Part shown: one piece after another, positions 1 through 4,891 of the stretch
Position numbering within the stretch: the stretch's first letter is position 1
Layout of the letters: every line of letters starts with the position of its first letter
Assembly (NCBI GenBank): GCA_964505295.1
Contig: CAZDHR010000345.1
Coordinates: forward strand, 1 to 7,741
Reading direction: 5' to 3'
Length of the DNA: 7,741 nucleotides
From: DATKZH01 sp964505295
GTDB taxonomy: Bacteria; Planctomycetota; Planctomycetia; Pirellulales; Thermoguttaceae
The notes under the pieces: generated by a model
The model's input: the letters and a program-made list of their open reading frames with translations, nothing else
Told to the model about the DNA's origin: nothing
Database searches by the model: none
Position numbers and translations under genes: made by a program

Positions 1-824
1 GCCCGGAACGCGTCGCGGAGCTTGATCTTCTTGCCTTCGCCGTAGGTGCGGCCGAAGTAGGTGATGCCCACCTCGTAGATGCGGAACCCGCGGCGGGCCA
101 CCTTGGCGGTCAGCTCCGGCTCGACGCCGAATCGCTTCTCCTTGAGCGTGGGGCCGATCTGTTGGATCACCTCGCGGCGGAAGGCCTTGTAGCAGGTCTC
201 CATGTCGGTCAGGTTCAGGTCGGTGAACATGTTCGACAGCGTGGTCAGAAGCCGGTTGGCCACGAGGTGCCAGAAGTAGAGCACGCGGTGCGGACCGGTG
301 GCGATGAATCGCGACCCGTAGACCACGTCGGCCACGCCTTCGACGATCGGCTGGATGAGCTGCGGATAATGGATCGGATCGTATTCCAGGTCGGCGTCCT
401 GGATGATGACGACGTCGCCCGAGGCGTGGCCGAATCCCGTCTTCAGCGCCGCCCCTTTTCCCTGGTTGCGCTCGTGGTAGAAGACGCGGAGATCCGGCTG
501 GCCTTCCATCAGGGCCAACCGCTCGCGTGTGCCGTCGGTGCTCCCGTCGTCGACCAGGATGATCTCCTTGGGGATCGAGACCGCCCGAACCCGCCGCACG
601 ATCTCCTCGACGGTCGCCTTCTCGTTGTAGACCGGGACGACCACCGACACCCGCAGGTCAGGGGGGAGAGGATACAGCCCCAGCCGTCGCGAGAGATCAG
701 GCCCCAGCCACTGCCGGAGTTGCCCCGGCGCGAGGGTGCCCGGTTGCACGCCCGGCGAGCCACACAAGGGGCAGGTCGTGGGCGAGTCGTCAGGTTGCGA
801 GTCGTTTGAGTGGACGTCGCTCAT
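1..824 (-). CDS. Glycosyltransferase family 2, DPM1-like (C-terminus cut by window edge)
   Basis: The gene starts at the ATG complementary to 822-824 and is still open at position 1, so 274 codons are visible. The fold is GT-A family 2: VVVPVYNE at residues 61-68, DDGSTDGT at 92-99, the metal-binding QDADLEYDP at 142-150, GSR at 170-172 and a YGEGKKI segment at 261-267. These are typical of polyprenyl-phosphate mannose/glucose synthases, which transfer a sugar from a nucleotide sugar to a membrane lipid carrier on the cytoplasmic face. Before the catalytic domain lies a 55-residue extension carrying one CPLCG knuckle (18-22); a zinc site would need a second pair, which is not visible. Only a weak GGAA (828-831) precedes the ATG. 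The gene is transcribed away from the galU-like operon across a shared control region. The family is clear; the donor and acceptor are not determinable. Any C-terminal membrane segments would lie outside the window. Confidence 0.93.
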   Translation of the reverse strand, partial: MSDVHSNDSQPDDSPTTCPLCGSPGVQPGTLAPGQLRQWLGPDLSRRLGLYPLPPDLRVSVVVPVYNEKATVEEIVRRVRAVSIPKEIILVDDGSTDGTRERLALMEGQPDLRVFYHERNQGKGAALKTGFGHASGDVVIIQDADLEYDPIHYPQLIQPIVEGVADVVYGSRFIATGPHRVLYFWHLVANRLLTTLSNMFTDLNLTDMETCYKAFRREVIQQIGPTLKEKRFGVEPELTAKVARRGFRIYEVGITYFGRTYGEGKKIKLRDAFR

Positions 825-912
825 CGATTCCGGTCGGCGAAGAGAAAGCCTGGTCGTAAGGGGGCCGCTTGATCCCCGTGTTGATGAAGCGGAGCATCGA
901 GCACGCGGGGAA

Positions 913-920
913 ACGCGATC
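913..920. repeat. Left 8-bp target-site duplication of the MITE
   Basis: ACGCGATC directly abuts the left inverted end at 921 and is repeated exactly at 1078-1085, directly after the right end. A perfect octamer placed at exactly both boundaries is very unlikely by chance and indicates insertion with an 8-bp staggered cut. Confidence 0.8.
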
Positions 921-957
921 GTAAACATTCGCCGAACCCGTCTGTTCCCGCACCCTG

Positions 958-981
958 GTTCCCAAGCTCCAGCTTGGGAAC
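958..981. repeat. Planctomycete-type intergenic palindrome, copy 1 (inside MITE left arm)
   Basis: A perfect 11-bp inverted repeat, GTTCCCAAGCT then AGCTTGGGAAC, is separated by CC. The same core recurs at 1016-1039, 3375-3394 and 3452-3475. It is followed by TGAC-GTTTGC, and a related GAC-AA-GTTTGC follows the copy at 3452-3475, so the repeated unit may extend beyond the palindrome. No T-run follows, so it is not a classical terminator. Confidence 0.85.
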
Positions 982-1015
982 TGACGTTTGCCCGTTAGTC
1001 GCCCCGAATCGCGAG

Positions 1016-1039
1016 GTTCCCAAGCTGGAGATTGGGAAC
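1016..1039. repeat. Planctomycete-type intergenic palindrome, copy 2 (inverted, inside MITE right arm)
   Basis: This is the inverted partner of the copy at 958-981: GTTCCCAAGCT, GG, then AGATTGGGAAC, with one mismatch in the stem (A where C is expected at 1031). Its flank CCAGGGG mirrors CCCTGG before copy 1, which ties the two palindromes into the larger inverted repeat of the MITE. Confidence 0.8.
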
Positions 1040-1077
1040 CAGGGGAGTTCGCTCTGACGGGTTGGACGAATGTTTAC

Positions 1078-1085
1078 ACGCGATC
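1078..1085. repeat. Right 8-bp target-site duplication of the MITE
   Basis: This is the second copy of ACGCGATC, in direct orientation relative to 913-920. The two copies are identical, which suggests the insertion is fairly recent or that the site is under little drift. Confidence 0.8.
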
Positions 1086-1403
1086 TCGCGCAAGTCCTTT
1101 CCAAGTATAGGGCTACAGCGATTCCCGTGCCGGCAGGCACAGCCCCGCGGCGGCGCGACCCGGCCGCAGGGCATAATCGTAACCTCTTTGAGATTAACAT
1201 GTTATCCCATCGCCGCAAGGCCAGTTCGCGGGGCCCCGTTGTTGCGCAACTCTGTCCGTCTTGCCGACCGAAGTCGGCTCGCTCGACGAATCGCCGGGCC
1301 ACGCGACCGGGCCGAAGGTTCGCCTACCCTCCGGCCTACACTTCCGATAGACTCTGCGCGTCTTCTCCGCGTATGTTTACGAAGTCCGATGGGTCTGCGA
1401 AGT
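1086..1403. other. Control region upstream of the galU-like operon, rich in short palindromes
   Basis: I see no credible gene here. An AT-rich island at 1172-1206 stands out from the GC-rich surroundings and contains the perfect palindrome TAACATGTTA (1195-1204), which would suit a dimeric repressor. Further perfect palindromes follow: CGGGGCCCCG (1229-1238), GTTGCGCAAC (1241-1250) and a 6-bp stem GCCGAC / GTCGGC with loop CGAA (1263-1278). There is also a 5-bp stem GTGCC / GGCAC at 1127-1140. I could not identify a convincing -35/-10 pair for either of the divergent genes. The reading frame of the galU-like gene is open through this stretch back to 1070, but the translation is unlike any protein and I treat it as noncoding. 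Confidence 0.45.
1370..1380. repeat. Solitary sequence resembling the MITE right end
   Basis: CGTATGTTTAC matches the right end of the MITE (CGAATGTTTAC, 1067-1077) at 10 of 11 positions and in the same orientation. The similarity does not continue upstream of it and no duplicated octamer is visible, so this may be a remnant of another insertion or a chance match. Confidence 0.25.
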
Positions 1404-1408
1404 GGGGA
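1404..1408 (+). promoter_or_regulatory. Ribosome binding site that sets the galU-like start
   Basis: GGGGA lies 6 nt before the ATG at 1415. The only nearby alternative, an in-frame ATG at 1373, has no purine-rich sequence before it. Starting at 1415 also gives the N-terminus expected for the family, a few residues before the nucleotide-binding motif. Confidence 0.6.
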
Positions 1409-1414
1409 CTTGCC

Positions 1415-2311
1415 ATGTCGATCGACATCGCCGTCGTGCCCGTGGCCGGCCGGGGGACCCGGCTGTTGCCGCTTACCAAGAGTCAGCCCAAGGAGATGCT
1501 CCCCGTGGGCCGCAAGCCGGTGGTCCAATACGTGGTGGAGGAGCTGGCCCGGTGCGGCGTGGGGCGGCTTCTGTTCGTCACCGGGCCGGGCAAGACAGCC
1601 ATTGAAAACCATTTCGACATCGACGCCGAGCTGATCGCCGGCCTGCGGGAGACGGGCAGGGAAGAGCTACTCGCCGAGTTGGCCTTCGAGCGCGAGGATT
1701 TGGAGTACTTCTACACGCGACAGCGCCGGCAGCTCGGCCTGGGACACGCCGTGCTCTGTGCCCAGCCCGTCGTCGGTCGCGAATCGTTCGTCGTGGCGTT
1801 GGGCGATTCGATCATCGGGCTCAACGCCGAGTCGCGGGTTGTCCGTCTGATGATCGACGAGTTCGAGCACCGCGAGGCAGCGGCGGTGATCGCCTTTGAG
1901 GAGGTGCGGCAGGAGGACGTGTTTCAGTACGGGATTGCCAAACCGCGCGGGGCCGTCGACGACGTGTTCGAGCTGGAAGACCTGATCGAGAAGCCCGACG
2001 TCGCCGAGTCGCCCAGCAACCTGGCCGTCGCGGCCCGCTACGTGCTCAGCCCGCAGGTCTTCGACTATCTCCGGAAGACGCCGCCCGGCAAGGGCGGCGA
2101 GATCCAGCTCACCGACGCCATCCGGATGATGATCCGCGACGGGGCCAAGGCGTTTGGCGTGCGTCTGCCAACGGGCGAGCGCCGGTTCGACATCGGCAAC
2201 TTCGAGAGCTACTTCCGGGCGTTCGCGGAGTTCGCCTTGGCCGATCCCGACTACGGGCCGGCGTTGCGGTCGTACGTGGCGAGCCTGGGAAGGGGGCCGG
2301 CGGAGCGATGA
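1415..2311 (+). CDS. galU: UTP--sugar-1-phosphate uridylyltransferase (GalU family)
   Basis: The 298-residue product matches the usual GalU length. It opens with the nucleotidyltransferase signature VPVAGRGTRLLPLTKSQP (8-25) followed by KEMLPV (26-31), then GLGHAVLCA (108-116), LGDS (129-132), QYGIAKP (171-177), IEKP (191-194), a sugar-site region SNLAVAARYVLSP (201-213) and GGEIQLTDAI (227-236). The family condenses UTP with glucose-1-phosphate to UDP-glucose in the cytoplasm, feeding surface glycan and glycosyltransferase reactions. Two positions look unusual from memory: LGDS where LGDD is common, and DIGNFESY (259-266) where many members have C-G-N-K. The stop overlaps the start of a glucuronokinase-like gene, so this enzyme may instead, or also, use glucuronate-1-phosphate, as the broad plant UDP-sugar pyrophosphorylase does. 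That substrate change is inference. The start at 1415 is supported by GGGGA 6 nt upstream. Confidence 0.9.
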   Translation: MSIDIAVVPVAGRGTRLLPLTKSQPKEMLPVGRKPVVQYVVEELARCGVGRLLFVTGPGKTAIENHFDIDAELIAGLRETGREELLAELAFEREDLEYFYTRQRRQLGLGHAVLCAQPVVGRESFVVALGDSIIGLNAESRVVRLMIDEFEHREAAAVIAFEEVRQEDVFQYGIAKPRGAVDDVFELEDLIEKPDVAESPSNLAVAARYVLSPQVFDYLRKTPPGKGGEIQLTDAIRMMIRDGAKAFGVRLPTGERRFDIGNFESYFRAFAEFALADPDYGPALRSYVASLGRGPAER

Positions 2312-3330
2312 CCATGCTCTTGATCCGGAAGAAGGCGTACGCCCGCGCCGGCCTGATCGGCAACCCTTCGGACGGCTACCACGGCAAGACGATCTCGGTC
2401 ATCGTGCCGAACTTCCAGGCCGAGGTGACGCTCTACGAGTGGGACGAGGTGGAGATCGTCTGGAGCCAGGAAGACCAAAGCCGCTTCCGCTCGGTCCGGG
2501 AGCTGGCCCACGACGTGAAGCTGCACGGCTACTACGGCGGGGTCCGGCTGGTCAAGGCGACGATCAAGAGGTTCGTCGAGTACTGTGAGGCCCGAGAAGA
2601 GCGGCTTCACGAGCGGAATTTCTCCGTCCGCTACCACACCGATGTCCCCCGGCAGGTCGGGCTGGCCGGCTCCAGCGCGATCATCGTGGCCACGCTCCGC
2701 TGCCTGACGGAGTTCTACGGCGTCGAGATCCCTCGCCGGGTACAGCCTTCGCTGGTGCTGTCGGTGGAGCGAGAGGAGCTGGGGATCGCGGCCGGCTTGC
2801 AGGACCGCGTGATCCAGGTGTACGAAGGCCTGGTCTACATGGACTTCGACCGCGAGCGGATGGAGGCGTGCTGCGGCTTCGAGTGCGGCGTGTACGAGCC
2901 GCTCGACGCCTCGCTCTTGCCGCCGCTCTACGTTGCCTACAGCACCGACGTGAGCGAGCCGACCGAGGTGGTCCACAACGACCTCCGCGCCCGCTACGAG
3001 CGGGGAGACCGCGAGGTGGTCGAGGCGATGGCCCGATTCGCCCAGTTGACCGTCGAGGGCCGGTCGGCGATTCTCGCCCGCGACGCGGCCCGGCTGGGCC
3101 AGCTCATCAACGCCAACTTCGATCTCCGCCGCTCGATCTGCCCGATCGCCGCGAAGCACGAAGAGATGGTCGAGCGTGCCCGGCGTGCCGGCGCGTCGGC
3201 CAAGTTCGCCGGCTCGGGCGGGGCGATCATCGGCATCTGCCCCGACCAGGCCACCTTCGAGCGGCTCGAGGCGGAGCTGGAGCCGATCCACTGCGAGGTG
3301 ATCCGGCCGGGGGTCCGGCCCGCTTCCTAG
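2308..3330 (+). CDS. GHMP-superfamily sugar kinase, plant glucuronokinase-like
   Basis: The product is 340 residues. GHMP kinase motifs appear in order: the substrate-side AYARAGLIGNPSDGYHGKT (10-28), EGYYGG-like HGYYGGVRL (73-81), the ATP-binding PRQVGLAGSSA (114-124), a GLQDRV segment with the probable catalytic Asp (163-168), and the C-terminal AKFAGSGGAIIG (298-309). NFDIRR-like NFDLRR (270-275) and SLLPPLY (202-208) also match what I recall of Arabidopsis glucuronokinase almost throughout. That enzyme phosphorylates D-glucuronate at C1 with ATP. The ATGA overlap with the upstream uridylyltransferase indicates translational coupling and a shared pathway: free glucuronate to glucuronate-1-phosphate to UDP-glucuronate. 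GGAG at 2302-2305 is only 2 nt from the first ATG but 8 nt from an in-frame ATG at 2314, so the real start may be Met3. Other GHMP sugar kinases (for example heptose or galacturonate kinases) remain possible; the superfamily is certain and the substrate is inferred. Confidence 0.85.
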   Translation: MTMLLIRKKAYARAGLIGNPSDGYHGKTISVIVPNFQAEVTLYEWDEVEIVWSQEDQSRFRSVRELAHDVKLHGYYGGVRLVKATIKRFVEYCEAREERLHERNFSVRYHTDVPRQVGLAGSSAIIVATLRCLTEFYGVEIPRRVQPSLVLSVEREELGIAAGLQDRVIQVYEGLVYMDFDRERMEACCGFECGVYEPLDASLLPPLYVAYSTDVSEPTEVVHNDLRARYERGDREVVEAMARFAQLTVEGRSAILARDAARLGQLINANFDLRRSICPIAAKHEEMVERARRAGASAKFAGSGGAIIGICPDQATFERLEAELEPIHCEVIRPGVRPAS

Positions 3331-3374
3331 TTCTGCGGACACTTCCTCGTTGCCGAGCCGGACTCTCCACTCGT

Positions 3375-3394
3375 TCCCAAGCTCCCGCTTGGGA
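3375..3394. repeat. Planctomycete-type intergenic palindrome, copy 3 (diverged)
   Basis: TCCCAAGC (3375-3382) and GCTTGGGA (3387-3394) form a perfect 8-bp stem around TCCC. It is a shorter variant of the 958-981 palindrome, with C replacing A in the centre. It lies in the gap between two convergent genes. Confidence 0.75.
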
Positions 3395-3405
3395 TCGCAC
3401 TTCCT

Positions 3406-3421
3406 GGAAGCTCAAGCTTCC
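3406..3421. repeat. Palindrome GGAAGCT-CA-AGCTTCC
   Basis: A perfect 7-bp inverted repeat with a 2-nt centre lies midway between palindrome copies 3 and 4. It shares the AAGCT core with them but has different outer bases, so it may be a second repeat subtype. No T-run follows on either strand. Confidence 0.65.
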
Positions 3422-3451
3422 CGGGCGCGAAGGAGAGCTTCGTGGAACTGG

Positions 3452-3475
3452 GTTCCCAAGCTGGAGCTTGGGAAC
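3452..3475. repeat. Planctomycete-type intergenic palindrome, copy 4
   Basis: A perfect 11-bp stem (GTTCCCAAGCT / AGCTTGGGAAC) surrounds GG, extended by one more pair to 3451-3476. Copies 3 and 4 face each other in the same inverted arrangement as copies 1 and 2 in the MITE, but here I find neither GTAA-type ends nor a flanking duplication. Lying between convergent genes, the group could slow or stop transcription from both sides, although the poly-T of an intrinsic terminator is absent. Confidence 0.85.
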
Positions 3476-3617
3476 CAGACAAGTTTGCGGGAAAGTCGGA
3501 GCGGGGCCTCATCGGCCACGGCCAGCCGCCCAGATCGGACTGCTGGCGAACCTCGACCGGATCGATCCGCGTGAATGGGGCACTGCCGTCGAAGCGCAGC
3601 CACTACCGACGGATCGG

Positions 3618-4580
3618 CTAGCGCTTTCGGACCGGCGTGAAGCGTTCTTCGGGCAAGATCATCGAATGGATCCGCAGCCCGAACTTGTCGCCCACCTTGA
3701 TCGCCTCCCCGGTGGCGATCGGGCGCTCCCCCACTTCCAGCTCGAGCGTTTCCTCGCACGACTTGTCGAACTGAAGGATCGAGCCGGGCCCCAGCTTGAG
3801 GATCTGGCCCACGGGCTGACGCTTCCGGGCGAGCGTGACCACGACCGGCAGCTTGATCTGAAGAAGGCTCCGGCTGAAGTTCGGCAGATCGTTGACCGTC
3901 GGGCCGCGCTTGCGCCCGGGCTGTTTCGCTGGGGGCGCCGATTGCGGGCGAGAAGGCGGTTGCGCCTGCGACTTCTCCGGCGGTTCTGTCGCCGCTGCTG
4001 GCGGACGCGATTGCTGAGCGTCTGCTTCCTGGGGCGCCGACTCCCGGGGAACCGCTTCCGGAATCGCCTCCCGGGCGATCACCGCGGCCGGACTGAGCGC
4101 CGGCCAGATGAAGTAGGCGGTTGCCCCGGTGCCCTCGGGCCGCTGCAACTCCAGCGGCAGCGACGCCGCCCCGTCCGACACGCCGCCCCGAGTCAGCGCG
4201 TCCGTGAGGCTCTCGACCCGGGCCGCCTTGAAATCGCCGGGCATGTACTCCTCAGGGAGGAGGGTCACCCCTAGCTCTTGGGCGAGCGTAGCCAGCTTGC
4301 TCTCGCCGGTTGGGTCGGGCTCGCCGTACCACGGCGGCAGCACGCCCGAGCTTTCCGGCACGAGCAGCAGCGCCCCCGTGCTGCCTACCGTCAGCACGAT
4401 GGCCAGCCCCGGGCCGCTCAGTCCCTCCGGCAAGGACTGCCCGTCGATCGAGCCGGGCTCGCCCACGGAGAGCCGCACCTCGGTGTCCAGGCCCCGGCCC
4501 AGCGCAACGGCCGCCTCCTCGGCGCCTGCCTTACAGCTTGCCACCACCTCAGGCACGATGTCCAAACTCAGCTCGGCCAT
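3618..4580 (-). CDS. FliM/FliN-family (SpoA domain) flagellar motor switch-like protein
   Basis: The product has 320 residues in three parts. The C-terminal 80 residues (about 236-308) form a SpoA surface-presentation domain: LLQIKLPVVVTLARKRQPVG, then ILKLGPGSILQFDK (260-273), VGERPIATGEA (283-293) and KFGLRIHSM (299-307), the pattern of FliN and of the C-terminus of FliM. A Pro/Ala/Gln-rich linker covers about 170-228. The N-terminal 160 residues contain WYGEPDPTGESKLATLAQEL (84-103) and AYFIWP (155-160), which resemble the N-terminal part of long FliN/FliY-like proteins. FliN builds the cytoplasmic C-ring and helps set rotation and export. Canonical FliN is about 140 residues, so this is a long form. 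The start is fixed by an in-frame TAA four codons upstream; no clear ribosome site precedes it. No other flagellar gene lies in the window. A secretion-system C-ring role is an alternative. Confidence 0.85.
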   Translation of the reverse strand: MAELSLDIVPEVVASCKAGAEEAAVALGRGLDTEVRLSVGEPGSIDGQSLPEGLSGPGLAIVLTVGSTGALLLVPESSGVLPPWYGEPDPTGESKLATLAQELGVTLLPEEYMPGDFKAARVESLTDALTRGGVSDGAASLPLELQRPEGTGATAYFIWPALSPAAVIAREAIPEAVPRESAPQEADAQQSRPPAAATEPPEKSQAQPPSRPQSAPPAKQPGRKRGPTVNDLPNFSRSLLQIKLPVVVTLARKRQPVGQILKLGPGSILQFDKSCEETLELEVGERPIATGEAIKVGDKFGLRIHSMILPEERFTPVRKR

Positions 4581-4658
4581 GTCGCACGCTTAGGAAACTG
4601 AAGCTAGCGCCGCTGCGGGAGTATCATTCACCGCAAGTGCGTACCTTGCTGTGTGCAG

Positions 4659-4686
4659 GTATCGGGCGAACTGCCCGCAAACTTTC
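4659..4686 (-). promoter_or_regulatory. Candidate sigma-28 (FliA-type) promoter for the FliN-like gene
   Basis: On the minus strand GAAAGTTT (complement of 4679-4686) is followed after 12 nt by CCCGATAC (complement of 4659-4666). The enterobacterial flagellar sigma-28 consensus is TAAAGTTT, 11 nt, GCCGATAA, so 7 of 8 and 6 of 8 bases agree, with the spacer one longer. It would give a leader of roughly 70 nt before the ATG at 4580. The gene it precedes encodes a flagellar switch domain, which raises the plausibility. The planctomycete sigma-28 consensus may differ. Confidence 0.4.
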
Positions 4687-4726
4687 CCCTGATCACGCAA
4701 TTTCCGGAACCACCCCATATCGGGCC

Positions 4727-4743
4727 CACTGGCATCGCCAGTG
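4727..4743. terminator. Hairpin downstream of the family 4 glycosyltransferase gene
   Basis: CACTGGC, loop ATC, GCCAGTG: a perfect 7-bp stem with a 3-nt loop, 149 nt past the glycosyltransferase stop on the minus strand and upstream of the candidate FliN-gene promoter. There is no T-run after it on either strand, so a terminator role is a guess based on position. Confidence 0.3.
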
Positions 4744-4891
4744 CGAGGGGGAATGACGCTTGCGGAGCAGATAGACAGGGGGTTTGTAGAAGTCTGCATA
4801 TACAGGACAGAAGTGGGGTTTGGGGTGGCCGCGCAAGTATCGAGCGGGCCTGGTCCCCTCCATGATCCGTTCCACACCGCCCGCGTCGGCC

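Larger units (their letters stand above)
921..1077. mobile_element. MITE-like non-autonomous element with IS66-type ends
   Basis: The two ends are inverted copies: GTAAACATTCG reads inward from 921, and its exact complement ends at 1077. The match continues to 22 bp with 20 identical (921-942 against 1056-1077). After a diverged 10-nt stretch the inverted similarity resumes with CCCTGGTTCCC and a full palindrome in each arm, so the element is almost one long hairpin (arms 921-981 and 1016-1077, spacer 982-1015). Directly outside both ends lies the same octamer ACGCGATC. There is no room for a transposase gene, so it must be mobilised in trans. Inverted repeats starting GTAA together with 8-bp target duplications are established traits of the IS66 family; assignment to that family is inference. 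It sits in the divergent promoter region between the glycosyltransferase and the galU-like gene. Confidence 0.8.
4581..4891. other. 311-bp gap between two minus-strand genes
   Basis: No convincing gene on either strand. The gap holds a candidate flagellar-type promoter (4659-4686), a 5-bp stem CGGGC / GCCCG with loop GAACT (4663-4677) overlapping its -10 side, and a stronger 7-bp hairpin at 4727-4743. Its size and content suggest that the FliN-like gene is transcribed separately from the upstream glycosyltransferase. Confidence 0.5.

Noticed and set aside
1070..1414. In-frame N-terminal extension of the galU-like gene by 115 codons (or 14 codons from the ATG at 1373)
   Set aside because: The extension has no family similarity, no ribosome site at either ATG, overlaps the MITE end and would displace the nucleotide-binding motif far from the N-terminus. 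The ATG at 1415 has GGGGA before it.
2251..3342. Long minus-strand reading frame (363 codons) opposite the kinase gene
   Set aside because: It is an antisense shadow produced by GC-rich codon use; its translation shows no recognisable fold, while the plus strand encodes an unmistakable GHMP kinase.
3340..3405. Direct octamer repeat CACTTCCT at 3340-3347 and 3398-3405 around palindrome copy 3, considered as a target duplication
   Set aside because: The enclosed 50 bp has no inverted ends at its borders, and an octamer repeated within a gap of this size is expected by chance fairly often.
3373..3475. CRISPR array
   Set aside because: The repeated units are palindromes in inverted orientation with unequal spacing and only a few copies; there are no direct repeats with regular spacers and no cas genes.
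2868..4274. Plus-strand reading frame of 468 codons spanning the kinase end, the repeats and the FliN-like gene
   Set aside because: Arg/Leu/Gly-rich, crosses two well-supported genes and an intergenic repeat cluster, and has no family motif.
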